From Lachnospiraceae bacterium (GTDB taxonomy: Bacteria; Bacillota; Clostridia; Lachnospirales; Lachnospiraceae): a stretch of DNA of 55,525 nt. The DNA is taken from NCBI GenBank assembly GCA_009774615.1, contig VSOC01000017.1, positions 1-55,525 of the forward strand. Direction: 5' to 3'. Positions 25,200 through 34,248 of this stretch are shown piece after piece. Numbering within the stretch: the first letter of the stretch is position 1; each line of letters starts with the position of its first letter. The position numbers and the translations under genes are program-made. The notes beneath the pieces are model-generated. The model saw only the letters and a program-made list of their open reading frames with translations, did not search any database and was not told the DNA's origin.

Positions 25200-26873
25200 A
25201 TGAAATGGAATAAATCATACAGAAGACTGACCACTTACTCTGCCCTCACTCTGACTGCTCTGCTCTGCTCTGCATTGACCTGCGGCTGCCAGAAAAAACC
25301 AGAAACCGTTCCTGCGGCGGATTCGACCGCAGATATCCAGACGATAGAAACGACGGAAGAGATTATTGTTACCACCGCACCCGAAACCATCCCTGCGTTA
25401 AGCCCCCGCGGGCAGATTCTCCCCGAACTTCAGGTCACGGTTCCTGAAGCTGTTCCTATGCCGGAAAACCTGCGTTTAGGCGAGGAACACCCGGTAGTTA
25501 CCCAGCTTCAGGAAAGGCTGATGGAACTGGGATTTATGGATCACGATGAACCGACGCCCTATTTTGGAACGCAGACGGAACGCGCTGTAAAAATTTTCCA
25601 GCGACAGCACGGCTTAATTCAGGACGGTATTGTGGGCAGCTCGACCTACGATGCGATTATGTCGCCGGAGGCCAAGTATTATGCCGTGCAGAAGGGCGAT
25701 GAAGGTGATGATATTATTGTTATTCAAAACCGGCTTTACGAACTTGGTTATCTTGCCAGCAGTGATCAGCTGACGGGCTCTTTTGGCGATTCTACAGAAA
25801 GCGCAGTTCTTAAATTACAGGAAATTAACAACTTAAGTCAGGACGGAAAGGTTGGCCAGCAGACCTTTAACTTAATGTATTCCGACGAAATTAAAGCTAA
25901 CTTTGTTGCCTTGGGGGAAAAGAGCGATGTTGTTTTGGCTGCCCAGGAACAGTTAAAAAGTCTGGGCTATCTGCTTTCCGAGCCGGACGGCGCTTACGGT
26001 CAGGAAACGGTTGACGCAGTAAAACAGTTCCAGGCGAGAAACGATCAGGTTGTGGACGGGTATCTTGGGCCCGGAACCAGGCTGGCGTTAAGCAGTCCGG
26101 ATGCAAAACCCATGGGTCTGCGTCTGGGTGATGAGAATAATAATGTTTCCAAGGTGCAGGAACTTTTAAGCAAATACGGCTATTTACATTCGGCAAATAT
26201 TACCGGTTATTACGGCGAAGTAACCGAAAAAGCAGTAAAATCCTTCCAGACACAAAACGGACTGGCAAGCGACGGAACCGTAGGTGCCATGACGATGGCA
26301 AAGCTTACGGGGGAGAATGTCAAGAAGGCACCAAAACAGTCCGCAGCTTCAAGTAATCAAAACAGCCAGGCGGCTTCCCGCCCTGCCGGGGGCAGCAGCC
26401 AGACGGCGGCTTCTTCCGGTTCCGGAGGAGGGGCAGGCGCTGCCGGCAGCAGCGCTCCTGCTGCCAGCGGTCCGTCCGGGGTTTCCGGTTCGTCGGCAGT
26501 CAGTACATCCGGCGGCGTCAGCACGCTCCTTGCCGTGGCTCAGTCAAAACTTGGATGCCCCTATGTATGGGGAGCAAAAGGTCCGAATTCGTTTGACTGT
26601 TCCGGTTTTGTCTACTGGTGTTTAAACCAGGCCGGTGTAAACCAAAGCTACATAACTTCTGCCGGATGGCGGAATGTAGGCCGTTATACACGGATTAGCA
26701 ATTTCTCCGATATCCGTGCCGGCGATATCGTTGTCGTTTCCGGGCATGTGGGAATTGCCGCAGGCGGAGGAATGGTTATTGATGCTTCTTCCGGGCACGG
26801 CCGCGTAATTTACCACGAACTGGGTTCCTGGTGGGCCAGTCGGTTTATCTGTGCGTGGAGAATTTTCGGATAG
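25200..26873 (+). CDS. Cell-wall hydrolase: four peptidoglycan-binding repeats plus NlpC/P60 domain
   Basis: This is a 557-residue exported endopeptidase. A signal sequence ends around LTCGC (a weak lipobox, Cys at about 29). Four PG_binding_1 repeats follow from about residues 90 to 380, each with a pattern such as LQERLMELGFM then TERAVKIFQRQHGLIQDGIVG. A low-complexity Ser/Gly/Ala linker (about 385-440) leads to an NlpC/P60 domain with catalytic Cys in FDCSGFVYWCL and His in VSGHVGIAAGGG. Such enzymes cleave stem-peptide bonds (gamma-D-Glu-diaminopimelate type). The ATG has AAAGGA at seven bases. It follows a two-component system and a long structured leader, so it is likely regulated. Confidence 0.92.
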   Translation: MKWNKSYRRLTTYSALTLTALLCSALTCGCQKKPETVPAADSTADIQTIETTEEIIVTTAPETIPALSPRGQILPELQVTVPEAVPMPENLRLGEEHPVVTQLQERLMELGFMDHDEPTPYFGTQTERAVKIFQRQHGLIQDGIVGSSTYDAIMSPEAKYYAVQKGDEGDDIIVIQNRLYELGYLASSDQLTGSFGDSTESAVLKLQEINNLSQDGKVGQQTFNLMYSDEIKANFVALGEKSDVVLAAQEQLKSLGYLLSEPDGAYGQETVDAVKQFQARNDQVVDGYLGPGTRLALSSPDAKPMGLRLGDENNNVSKVQELLSKYGYLHSANITGYYGEVTEKAVKSFQTQNGLASDGTVGAMTMAKLTGENVKKAPKQSAASSNQNSQAASRPAGGSSQTAASSGSGGGAGAAGSSAPAASGPSGVSGSSAVSTSGGVSTLLAVAQSKLGCPYVWGAKGPNSFDCSGFVYWCLNQAGVNQSYITSAGWRNVGRYTRISNFSDIRAGDIVVVSGHVGIAAGGGMVIDASSGHGRVIYHELGSWWASRFICAWRIFG

Positions 26874-26970
26874 AAATCGGATGGAACATAGGAAGAAGTA
26901 ATCTTCTGCGGAAAATAAAAGAAGCGAATAGAAAGAGAAGCAAGCAGAAAAGAAGACGAAAAAGAAAGAA

Positions 26971-27012
26971 AAACCGCTGCAAACCGATGATGGACAGGTT
27001 TGCAGCGGTTTT
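26971..27012. terminator. Bidirectional terminator between NlpC/P60 and glgB
   Basis: A perfect 15-base stem (26971-26985 with 26997-27011) closes an 11-base loop. T-rich tracts lie on both sides, stronger for the minus strand. It serves the convergent genes ending at 26873 and 27094. Confidence 0.85.
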
Positions 27013-27093
27013 ATGTAGTTTTACCTTATTAATCTTTATTAATCTCCGAGCGGGACGTAGGGCTGGAATCTATTTTTGCATTATCTGCTCGCA

Positions 27094-28995
27094 TTAGAAG
27101 CGGAATACTGCTGTTCCATACGGAGGAAGCGGATAGGCAACAGCATATGGCTGGCCGTCACATTCGCCTTTTTCTGCCTTGTAGGGAACCGCCTTGGGAA
27201 GAAGACCTTCCTGGGAGTTAAGAACCAGGTTATAGTTTCCTTTTTTCGGAACGCCTACGCGATAATCGGAGCGTTCCATCGGCGTGAAATTAATTACAAA
27301 AAGCAGGTTCTTTTTGCCGGTTTCGTCACGGCGGATAAAGGAGAAAATACTTCGATCGCCGTCGTTTGCATTAATCCATTCAAAGCCATTCCAGTCGTTA
27401 TCCAGGCTGTAAAGTGCCGGATATTTCTTATATAAATGAAGCAGATCACGGACGTAAGACTGGAGGGAATGGTGCTGTTCTTCCTGGGTTAAATGCCAGT
27501 CTAAAGAAACCTTTTCATCCCATTCATGCCATTGTCCAAAGTCCTGTCCCATAAATAAAAGCTTCTTTCCGGGATGGCCGAGCATAAAGGTATAGCCGCA
27601 TTTTAAGTTAGCAAATTTATCTTCATAAATGCCCGGCATCTTGTTAATCATGGAGCATTTTAAGTGGACAACTTCGTCGTGAGAAAGGACTAAAATATAG
27701 TTTTCACTAGTAAAATAAGTGAGTCCAAAGGTCATTTTATTATGGTTATATTTGCGGAAATAGGGGTCAAGCTTCATGTATTCCAGGAAGTCATGCATCC
27801 ATCCCATATTCCATTTAAAGCTGAATCCAAGACCGTCATCCTCCGGTTTTTTGGTGACATTCGGCCAGGCAGTGGACTCTTCAGCAATCATAATTGCGCC
27901 TGTATTTTTGCCGATTAATACACTGTTTAAATGCTTAAAAAACTCGATAGCTTCCAGATTTTCATGTCCGCCATACTTGTTGGGAACCCAGTTTCCAGGG
28001 GTGCGCCCATAGTCTAAATAGAGCATGGAAGCCACAGCATCCACGCGCAGGCCGTCCACATGGAAGTTTTCCACCCAGTAGAGAGCGTTGGAAATCAGGA
28101 AGTTTTTCACTTCATTTTTCGAATAATCAAAGACTTTTGTACCCCAATCCGGGTGCTCTCCTTTGCGGGAATCGCTGTATTCGTAGAGAGGCTGCCCGTC
28201 AAAATCTGCCAGCCCATGGGCATCTTTCGGGAAGTGAGCAGGAACCCAGTCCAGGATAATTCCAATGTTTTTCTTATGTAAATAGTTGACAAAATACATG
28301 AATTCCTTCGGTGTTCCATAGCGGGATGTAGGGGCAAAATACCCTGTTACCTGATAGCCCCATGACCCGTCAAAGGGGTGTTCGGCAATGCCTAAAAGTT
28401 CCACATGGGTGTAGCCCATCTCCTTGACATAGTCCGCCAGTTCGTGGGCAGCTTCCTTATAAGTATATACGCCGTCCTTTTCCGGACGGTTTTTCTTGCG
28501 CCAAGAACCAAGATGAACCTCATAGATACTCATGGGAGATTTCATCGGATTTGTTTCCCTGCGTTTCGTCATCCAGGCAGAATCACTCCATTTAAAATTG
28601 TTAATATCCGCAGTAACTGAAGCTGTGCCAGGACGGTATTCGGAGCTGAAAGCATAGGGATCGGCTTTAAATAAAACCTTTCCGCTTTCCGTGGTAATGG
28701 CATATTTATACATCTCTCCAAGACCCATGCCAGGGATGAAAATTTCCCAGATACCAGAGGTTTCCAGCATGGTCATCGGGTCAGCCCCGGGAATCCATCC
28801 GTTGCGGTCGCAAACCAGGCTGACGGAGTGGGCATGCGGTGCCCATACGGCAAAATACATGCCGGATTTACCCTGGTAAACTTTAGGATGTGCTCCCATT
28901 TTTTCATAAATCGTGTAGTGGGTTCCATTTCCGAACAGGTAGCGGTCCATATCGGTGAGAAAGCCTGTTCCAGCTTGTTTTTTACGTCTTGGCAT
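27094..28995 (-). CDS. glgB: 1,4-alpha-glucan branching enzyme
   Basis: This 633-residue GH13 enzyme introduces alpha-1,6 branches into glycogen. An N-terminal CBM48-type domain (HPKVYQGKSGMYFAVWAPHA) precedes the catalytic barrel. The nucleophile region is DGLRVDAVASMLYLDYGR, the acid is in MIAEEST, and the third carboxylate lies in VLSHDEVVH. The signature WVPAHFPKDAHGLADFDG is typical of GlgB. It lies seven bases after another GH13 gene, in an operon with a DUF2508 gene. No glgA, glgC or glgP is present nearby. Confidence 0.95.
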   Translation of the reverse strand: MPRRKKQAGTGFLTDMDRYLFGNGTHYTIYEKMGAHPKVYQGKSGMYFAVWAPHAHSVSLVCDRNGWIPGADPMTMLETSGIWEIFIPGMGLGEMYKYAITTESGKVLFKADPYAFSSEYRPGTASVTADINNFKWSDSAWMTKRRETNPMKSPMSIYEVHLGSWRKKNRPEKDGVYTYKEAAHELADYVKEMGYTHVELLGIAEHPFDGSWGYQVTGYFAPTSRYGTPKEFMYFVNYLHKKNIGIILDWVPAHFPKDAHGLADFDGQPLYEYSDSRKGEHPDWGTKVFDYSKNEVKNFLISNALYWVENFHVDGLRVDAVASMLYLDYGRTPGNWVPNKYGGHENLEAIEFFKHLNSVLIGKNTGAIMIAEESTAWPNVTKKPEDDGLGFSFKWNMGWMHDFLEYMKLDPYFRKYNHNKMTFGLTYFTSENYILVLSHDEVVHLKCSMINKMPGIYEDKFANLKCGYTFMLGHPGKKLLFMGQDFGQWHEWDEKVSLDWHLTQEEQHHSLQSYVRDLLHLYKKYPALYSLDNDWNGFEWINANDGDRSIFSFIRRDETGKKNLLFVINFTPMERSDYRVGVPKKGNYNLVLNSQEGLLPKAVPYKAEKGECDGQPYAVAYPLPPYGTAVFRF

Positions 28996-29002
28996 AGTTT
29001 TC

Positions 29003-30337
29003 TTAATCCTCCCTTATTTTTAAGACGACTCCGCCATTTCCCTTAAGAGAAAGCGCAAGTTTGCCGTTTTCTATAGGAAGAACATCGCCGGTAAAAAGGT
29101 TTTCGGCCGTGCTTGCGTGGATGGGGACGGGAACATGGATGGTTACATCCTGGTCGTCATTATTTACTGCGGTAATGCAGATGCTTTTTTCTGCTTTTCG
29201 GGCAAAGGCATACTGCCGGTTGGTTAAAAGCAGTTCCTGGTAAATGCCGTCGTGATATTCCGGATTTTCCTGATGGATCTTTCCCAGCTTTCCAATCCAG
29301 TCCGTCAGAGGAACATGAAGTTCTTCATCCTGTCCGGCCTTTAACGCAGGGCGGAGTTCTTCATCGCTCGTGCGTGTTCGCTTTCCTTCCACGCCCCATT
29401 CCCCTCCGTAGTAAACCGAGGGGATTCCCGGTAAGGTAAAGAGGCAGGTATAGACAGGAAGGAGGTGCTCTTTTATCTTTAACTTGCTGGCAATACGGTC
29501 TTCATCGTGGTTGTCAACAAAGGTATAAAGCTTGCGGTGAATGGCTTCTAAGCGGCGTACATTATGGGCAATTTCAAAGAAATTATGGTCGTTAAAGCCC
29601 GAATAAAGGCTCTTGTGAAGTTCATAATTTGTCACGGAATGGAGCATTTCCGGGTTTACCCAGCGTGCATAATCGCCGTGAATAACTTCACCCATCAACC
29701 AGAAATCTTCCTTCATTGTACTGGTTTTCTGACGCATTTCCTTCATAAAATTAAAGTCTAATACATTAGCACAGTCCAGGCGTATACCGTCAATAGCAAA
29801 GGTATCAATCCAGAACTGAATAACATCAAACAGATAATTGCGAACGTCCGGATTCCACAGATTTAAACAGGGAAGTTCATAATGACCCTGCCATGCTTCA
29901 TAGCTAAATCCATCATTATAAGGGGAATTTCCGTTAAAATTTACCCCCTTGTACCAGTCTTTATAGGGGGAATCCCACCGCTTTTCCTGGATGTCTTTAA
30001 AGGCAAAAAATTCCCGTCCGGTATGGTTGAACACACCATCAACAACGACCTGAATTTCTGACTGATGACAAAGTTTTACAAAATTTTTAAACGCTTCATT
30101 ATCCCCCAAACGACGGTCAACCAGACGGTAGTCTTTGGTGTCATAGCCGTGGGATGAGGATTCAAAAAGAGGGCCGATGTAGACGGCATTAAATCCAAGT
30201 TTCTGTATATGGGGAATCCAGTCGTTCAGTTCGTCGAAACGGTTGGTTACGCCTTCTTTTGTGTTTTGTTTTGGGGCACCAGTCATGCCCAGCGGATACA
30301 TGTGATAAAAAACTCCTTTTTCGTACCAAGTGCTCAT
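29003..30337 (-). CDS. GH13 alpha-amylase-family enzyme
   Basis: This 444-residue cytoplasmic enzyme is without a signal peptide. Conserved GH13 regions are visible: VVVDGVFNHTG (region I), DGIRLDCANVLDF with the nucleophile Asp (II), LMGEVIHGDYARW with the acid Glu (III) and TFVDNHDEDRI (IV). Its length and lack of extra domains resemble small intracellular maltodextrin-active amylases. Exact substrate, whether alpha-glucan, maltodextrin or cyclodextrin, cannot be read from motifs. AGGAGG precedes the ATG. It is co-transcribed with glgB (seven bases apart), suggesting glycogen or maltodextrin turnover. Confidence 0.88.
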   Translation of the reverse strand: MSTWYEKGVFYHMYPLGMTGAPKQNTKEGVTNRFDELNDWIPHIQKLGFNAVYIGPLFESSSHGYDTKDYRLVDRRLGDNEAFKNFVKLCHQSEIQVVVDGVFNHTGREFFAFKDIQEKRWDSPYKDWYKGVNFNGNSPYNDGFSYEAWQGHYELPCLNLWNPDVRNYLFDVIQFWIDTFAIDGIRLDCANVLDFNFMKEMRQKTSTMKEDFWLMGEVIHGDYARWVNPEMLHSVTNYELHKSLYSGFNDHNFFEIAHNVRRLEAIHRKLYTFVDNHDEDRIASKLKIKEHLLPVYTCLFTLPGIPSVYYGGEWGVEGKRTRTSDEELRPALKAGQDEELHVPLTDWIGKLGKIHQENPEYHDGIYQELLLTNRQYAFARKAEKSICITAVNNDDQDVTIHVPVPIHASTAENLFTGDVLPIENGKLALSLKGNGGVVLKIRED

Positions 30338-30353
30338 GTTGTTTTACCTCCTG

Positions 30354-30614
30354 TTATTGCTTATGCATCATGCCGGCAAACCGGCCGTTTTCCATCGCCT
30401 TAAAATGGCGCAGAAGGAACTGATAGCGCAGCTGCGCGGCATTAATTTCATAAATGTAGCAGTCAATAAGCGTGGGATCGACAGCCTGCTCAAAATGATT
30501 TCTGGCAGCGTCAATCTCTTCTTTTGTCTGGTCAAGCTGGCGGAGAAGACCCGATAAATCAAGGTGGATATCCGCCTTTTTTCTTTTCTTTGTTTTACTA
30601 AAAAGTCCTGCCAT
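30354..30614 (-). CDS. DUF2508 (YaaL-like) small protein
   Basis: This 86-residue soluble helical protein starts MAGLFSKTKKRKKAD and contains LLRQLDQTKEEIDAARNHFE and NAAQLRYQFLLRHFK, a pattern I associate with DUF2508. Function is unknown. The ATG at 30612-30614 has AAAGGAG five bases upstream. A longer frame to 30707 lacks such a site. It begins a minus-strand group with the GH13 enzyme (16 bases away) and glgB, which is an unusual companion for this family. Confidence 0.68.
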   Translation of the reverse strand: MAGLFSKTKKRKKADIHLDLSGLLRQLDQTKEEIDAARNHFEQAVDPTLIDCYIYEINAAQLRYQFLLRHFKAMENGRFAGMMHKQ

Positions 30615-30792
30615 GCTGACTCCTTTCTTTTCCTGGTTTTTTAAAAGAATCTTTTTAGAGAATCTTTCCGGAAAATCGTTCTGCCTTTTATTACAGAACA
30701 ATGCCAATAATTGCTATAGGAAAAGTATGGGTAAAAATAGGGCAGGCTATACCTTAATTTCTCTTAGCATAGATAGTGAAACAATTTCTGGT

Positions 30793-31113
30793 CTACGGAA
30801 TAAATTCCTGAAGCCGAAAACCAAGGTTCATCAATGTCCTGTTACATTCGGCAATGGTCAGGTAATAGTAGTTGGCCGTCCCTAAAGGACGCATATCAAC
30901 CAGCCCGGCATCCTTTAAAATCTTTAAATGGTGAGAAACCGCAGGCCGGGAAAGGCTGGTTTTTTCGGTAATCTGATTAACATTTAAGCCCTGTTTGTTT
31001 AAAGCTGCACTGCTTAATGCATCAATAATCGTCAATCGGACTTTATCGCCCAGGGCAATGAACAACGGCATACACTGGTGGAATGCCTCCTGGATTTCTT
31101 CAGCGCTAGTCAA
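30793..31113 (-). CDS. ArsR-family transcriptional regulator
   Basis: This 106-residue winged-helix regulator starts with TTG. AGGAGG lies nine bases upstream of that TTG, while a nearer ATG (31118-31120) is only two bases away and reads into a stop after four codons. The DNA-binding part shows INQITEKTSLSRPAVSHHLKI (in two overlapping pieces) and LKDAGLVDMRPLGTANYYYL. I see no paired cysteine metal site, so it may sense something other than a metal. A perfect promoter and a palindromic operator candidate lie just upstream, implying autoregulation. Confidence 0.88.
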   Translation of the reverse strand: MTSAEEIQEAFHQCMPLFIALGDKVRLTIIDALSSAALNKQGLNVNQITEKTSLSRPAVSHHLKILKDAGLVDMRPLGTANYYYLTIAECNRTLMNLGFRLQEFIP

Positions 31114-31133
31114 TAGTCATCGCCTCCTGCTTG

Positions 31134-31149
31134 GTTTAAAAATTTAAAC
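31134..31149. promoter_or_regulatory. Palindromic operator candidate for the ArsR regulator
   Basis: GTTTAAA, two bases, then TTTAAAC form a perfect seven-base inverted repeat between the -10 element and the ribosome binding site of the ArsR gene. Position and symmetry fit an autorepression site. Confidence 0.6.
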
Positions 31150-31156
31150 TAACGAT

Positions 31157-31185
31157 ATTCTAGCATGGAGGGTTTAGACGGTCAA
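31157..31185 (-). promoter_or_regulatory. Promoter of the ArsR gene
   Basis: On the minus strand TTGACC (31180-31185), a 17-base spacer and TAGAAT (31157-31162), preceded by TGC, form a strong extended promoter. Confidence 0.8.
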
Positions 31186-31260
31186 TGTAAAGTATCATAG
31201 AATTTCAATGGAAAAATTTGTGAAAAATGACGAAAATATGGAAATATTTGGAAATAATGA

Positions 31261-31289
31261 TTGACAAAATGTCTGCGATATGGCATAAT
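31261..31289 (+). promoter_or_regulatory. Promoter of the Tad/Flp pilus locus
   Basis: A perfect TTGACA (31261-31266), a 17-base spacer and CATAAT (31284-31289) lie 45 bases before the first pilus gene. Confidence 0.8.
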
Positions 31290-31333
31290 CAAAACTACAT
31301 CCAGTACCTGTCAGACAGGACAGGGGGAATACA

Positions 31334-31858
31334 GTGTTTGATGATGTATTGCTGCGGTGCAGCTTGATTTTCTGCCTTGCTGGGGCAGGTCTATGGGATT
31401 TGTGGATTCGGCGGATTCCTAACTGGTGGCTGACCTTCTGGTTTGCCCTGGGATTGGGGTATTTGATGAACAGCAGCTGGCTGGCGGCGGCCGGGTATCT
31501 GGCCCGGAACGCTGCGGCAGTCGGTATCTTATTTCTATTTTTTCTTTGCCGTATGATGGGTGCCGGTGATATTAAGTGTATGGCTCTTATCTGCGGATAT
31601 CTGGGATTTGCCTCCGGTTTTTTTGTTATCGGAACCGGAATGGCCGTTGGTGCCTGCTGGTCTTTGGGAAAGCTTTTTTATCGAAAGCAGTTTCGGGATC
31701 GGCTTGGCCTTCTGACCGCCTATATTCGGCGGACAATTCAGGAAAAACGTTTAATCGTGTACGATGTGTCCGAAGAGGACAAAAGGGAAGTAACCGTGCC
31801 CCTGGTATTTTGTTTATTTTGGGGGCTTTGTGGGTTTTTGCTGATTTATCCTTTTTAG
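31334..31858 (+). CDS. tadV: A24-family prepilin peptidase (TadV/CpaA-like)
   Basis: This is a 174-residue membrane aspartic protease that would cut the leader from Flp prepilin. Hydrophobic segments fill residues 1-125. The two catalytic aspartates are in LWDLWIRRIPNWW and MMGAGDIKCMA (the GxGD motif). It lacks the N-terminal methylase part of PilD, as usual for Tad systems. A cytoplasmic tail follows (YIRRTIQEKRLIVYDVSEED), then a last hydrophobic helix. It starts with GTG preceded by AGGGGGA. It is the first gene of the pilus locus. Confidence 0.85.
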   Translation: MFDDVLLRCSLIFCLAGAGLWDLWIRRIPNWWLTFWFALGLGYLMNSSWLAAAGYLARNAAAVGILFLFFLCRMMGAGDIKCMALICGYLGFASGFFVIGTGMAVGACWSLGKLFYRKQFRDRLGLLTAYIRRTIQEKRLIVYDVSEEDKREVTVPLVFCLFWGLCGFLLIYPF

Positions 31859-31885
31859 GAATCAGCGCAGGAAAGCAGGTGCTGG

Positions 31886-32896
31886 ATGAAGAAACGAATT
31901 ATGGCAGTTTACGATGTAGATCCTTTTTTTTCGGATCGCTTTGCGGAAACGGCAAACCAAAAAGGACAGGTGCCCTTTACCGTGATTGCCTTCAGCAGCT
32001 TGGAAAGGCTGGAGAAGTTTTCTGTGGAACAGGATATTGAACTTCTGCTGATGGATGTCCGGATGAAGGAAGCAGCAGGAAAGATAAAAGCGGAACAGGT
32101 CGTTTTTCTTTCGGACGGTGAAACAGAAGAGGAGGATAAAGAAAAAGAAGATTCCTATGTTTATAAGTACCAGTCTACCGCAAATATTGTCCGGGAGGTG
32201 ATGAGCTGTTACTGTGCACAGCCGACTCTGCCGCCAGTGGCCGTGGGAAATAAAAGCCTGCTGCTGGGGGTGTATTCTCCGGTAAACCGGTGCTTAAAAA
32301 CATCATTTTCCCTGATTTTAGGGCAGCTTCTGGCGAAGGAAAGCAAGGTTTTATATTTAAATCTGGAGGAGTGTTCCGGGTTTCGCAGACTGATGGGGCA
32401 GGAGGGACCGGGGGATTTTTCGGATGTACTTTACTACTACAGCCAGGGGGGATGCAGCTGGGCAAGGCTGAAATCTCTGGTCTATCATTGGGATGAACTG
32501 GACTACATCCTTCCGGCTCGTTATCCGGAGGATCTTTGCTCTATTAGCGCAGAACAGATGGCAGATCTCCTGACCCGGATTGCCCGGGAGGGGATTTATG
32601 AGATAATCATTGTGGATTTGGGGCAGTTTGGGAAGATGGCCGTACATATCCTGGAAGTCTGTGACGGAATTTACATGCCGATAAAGCAGGACTGGTTTTC
32701 TTTGGCCAAGGTAGAGGAGTATGAGGACTATGTAAAAGCCTCCGGACATGAGAATCTGCTTGAAAAAACACAGAAGTTAAAGCTGCCCTATCACAGCAGC
32801 TTTGCCGGAAGAAAAAACTATCTGGAACAGCTTCTCTGGGGAGAACTGGGTGACTTTGTCCGGCAGCTTCTTAAAGGGAAACAAAGCTGGCAGTAA
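31886..32896 (+). CDS. tadZ: TadZ/CpaE-like pilus-assembly ATPase-fold protein
   Basis: This 336-residue protein lies between TadV and TadA, the usual place of TadZ. Residues 1-110 resemble a degenerate receiver domain (LLLMDVRMKEAAGKI). Residues 125-330 follow the ParA/MinD fold: a first strand and loop VYSPVNRCLKTSFSLILGQL, then VLYLNLEECSGFRRLMG and IYEIIIVDLGQFGKM. The Walker A lysine motif KGGxGKT is replaced by NRCLKTS, so nucleotide binding may be altered. TadZ proteins localise pilus assembly at a cell site. The call combines fold pattern and position. Confidence 0.75.
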   Translation: MKKRIMAVYDVDPFFSDRFAETANQKGQVPFTVIAFSSLERLEKFSVEQDIELLLMDVRMKEAAGKIKAEQVVFLSDGETEEEDKEKEDSYVYKYQSTANIVREVMSCYCAQPTLPPVAVGNKSLLLGVYSPVNRCLKTSFSLILGQLLAKESKVLYLNLEECSGFRRLMGQEGPGDFSDVLYYYSQGGCSWARLKSLVYHWDELDYILPARYPEDLCSISAEQMADLLTRIAREGIYEIIIVDLGQFGKMAVHILEVCDGIYMPIKQDWFSLAKVEEYEDYVKASGHENLLEKTQKLKLPYHSSFAGRKNYLEQLLWGELGDFVRQLLKGKQSWQ

Positions 32897-32910
32897 GAGA
32901 GGGTTGAGCT

Positions 32911-34248
32911 ATGCACAAAACGGAAGAAATAATAAGTGAAGCAGTACAGGGGGAACAGGAGGTTTCTATAGAAAAAAAGGCGAACAGCCTCTCTTTCCGC
33001 CAGCAGATTCAAGAAAAGATAATGGAAGAAATTGAGCGTCAGAGAACGATAAGTGATGAGGAACTTCGGGATTTAATTGATCAGGAAATTAAGGAATTAG
33101 GGGAGAAGGAATTCGTTCCGCTGAAAGAAAAACTGGATTTGCGCAAACGATTGTTTGATTCTTTCTGCCGTCTGGGAATTTTACAGGAATTAGTGGATGA
33201 TGATCAGGTAACGGAGATTATGGTGAATGGCCGGGAGAAGATATTTATCGAAAAAAAGGGGAAAGAAATCCTCTGGGACAAGTGTTTTGACAGTGAAGAA
33301 CAGCTGGAAGATTTAATTCAGCAGATTGTCAGCCGTGTAAATCGTATGGTCAACGTATCTTCGCCGATTGTGGATGCCCGCTTGGAGGACGGTTCCCGAG
33401 TGCACGTCGTCCTTCCGCCGATTTCCTTAGACGGACCAGCAGTGACGATCCGTAAGTTTCCGGAGCCGATTACCATTAAAAAATTAATTCAGTATCAGTC
33501 CATTACGGAGGAGGCGGCAGAGTTTTTAAGGCTTTTGGTGATCTCCGGGTACAATATTTTTATCAGCGGCGGAACAAACTCAGGAAAAAGTACATTTTTA
33601 AATGCACTTTCGGCCTTTATTCCCGAGGATGAGCGGGTGATTACGATTGAAGATTCTGCTGAACTGCAGATTCAGCAGGTTCCCAATCTGGTTCGCTTAG
33701 AAACAAGAAATGCCAACAGTGAAGGGGAAGGGGCGGTGACGATCCGGGATTTAATCCGGGCAGCATTGAGGATGAATCCGTCAAGAATTATCGTTGGAGA
33801 AGTGCGATCCGGTGAAGCTTTTGACCTTCTGACAGCCTTTAACACCGGGCACAGCGGGATGGGAACGGGGCATGCCAACAGCCCGAAGGACATGCTTTCC
33901 CGCCTGGAATCCATGGTGCTTATGGCAGCAGAACTTCCTCTGATGGCGATTCGCAGTCAGATCAGTGCGGCGATTGATATTATTGTACAGCTGGGAAGAC
34001 TGCGGGATAAGAGCCGAAGGGTGCTGGAGATTGTGGAACTTAAAGGGATGGAACAGGGAGAGATTTTGCTCAATCCTCTGTATGTTTTTCAGGAAAAACC
34101 ACAGGAGGAGGAAAGAAAAAAAGGAGGAAAAAGTGGGAAAAAAACAGCAGCCGCAAGCAAAGAAACCGAGAAGGTTAAAGGGGAATTGGTCTGCGTGGGG
34201 CAACTTTTGGGGAAGGAAAAACTCTGGGCCGCAGGCTGTGAACTATGA
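32911..34248 (+). CDS. tadA: TadA/CpaF-family pilus-assembly ATPase
   Basis: This 445-residue secretion ATPase powers pilus assembly. Visible are TEIMVNGREKIFIEKKGK, the Walker A loop ISGGTNSGKSTFLNAL, the Asp box ERVITIEDSAELQIQ, the Walker B region NPSRIIVGEVRSGEAFDLL and the His box GMGTGHANSPKDMLSR. A Lys/Glu-rich insert precedes the C-terminal KGELVCVGQLLGKEKL. The last 116 bases overlap the preferred reading of the tadB gene in another frame. It starts with ATG preceded by GAGAGGG. Confidence 0.93.
   Translation: MHKTEEIISEAVQGEQEVSIEKKANSLSFRQQIQEKIMEEIERQRTISDEELRDLIDQEIKELGEKEFVPLKEKLDLRKRLFDSFCRLGILQELVDDDQVTEIMVNGREKIFIEKKGKEILWDKCFDSEEQLEDLIQQIVSRVNRMVNVSSPIVDARLEDGSRVHVVLPPISLDGPAVTIRKFPEPITIKKLIQYQSITEEAAEFLRLLVISGYNIFISGGTNSGKSTFLNALSAFIPEDERVITIEDSAELQIQQVPNLVRLETRNANSEGEGAVTIRDLIRAALRMNPSRIIVGEVRSGEAFDLLTAFNTGHSGMGTGHANSPKDMLSRLESMVLMAAELPLMAIRSQISAAIDIIVQLGRLRDKSRRVLEIVELKGMEQGEILLNPLYVFQEKPQEEERKKGGKSGKKTAAASKETEKVKGELVCVGQLLGKEKLWAAGCEL

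Noticed and set aside
26317..26625. Plus-strand frame inside the NlpC/P60 gene
   Set aside because: It arises from the low-complexity linker read in another frame.
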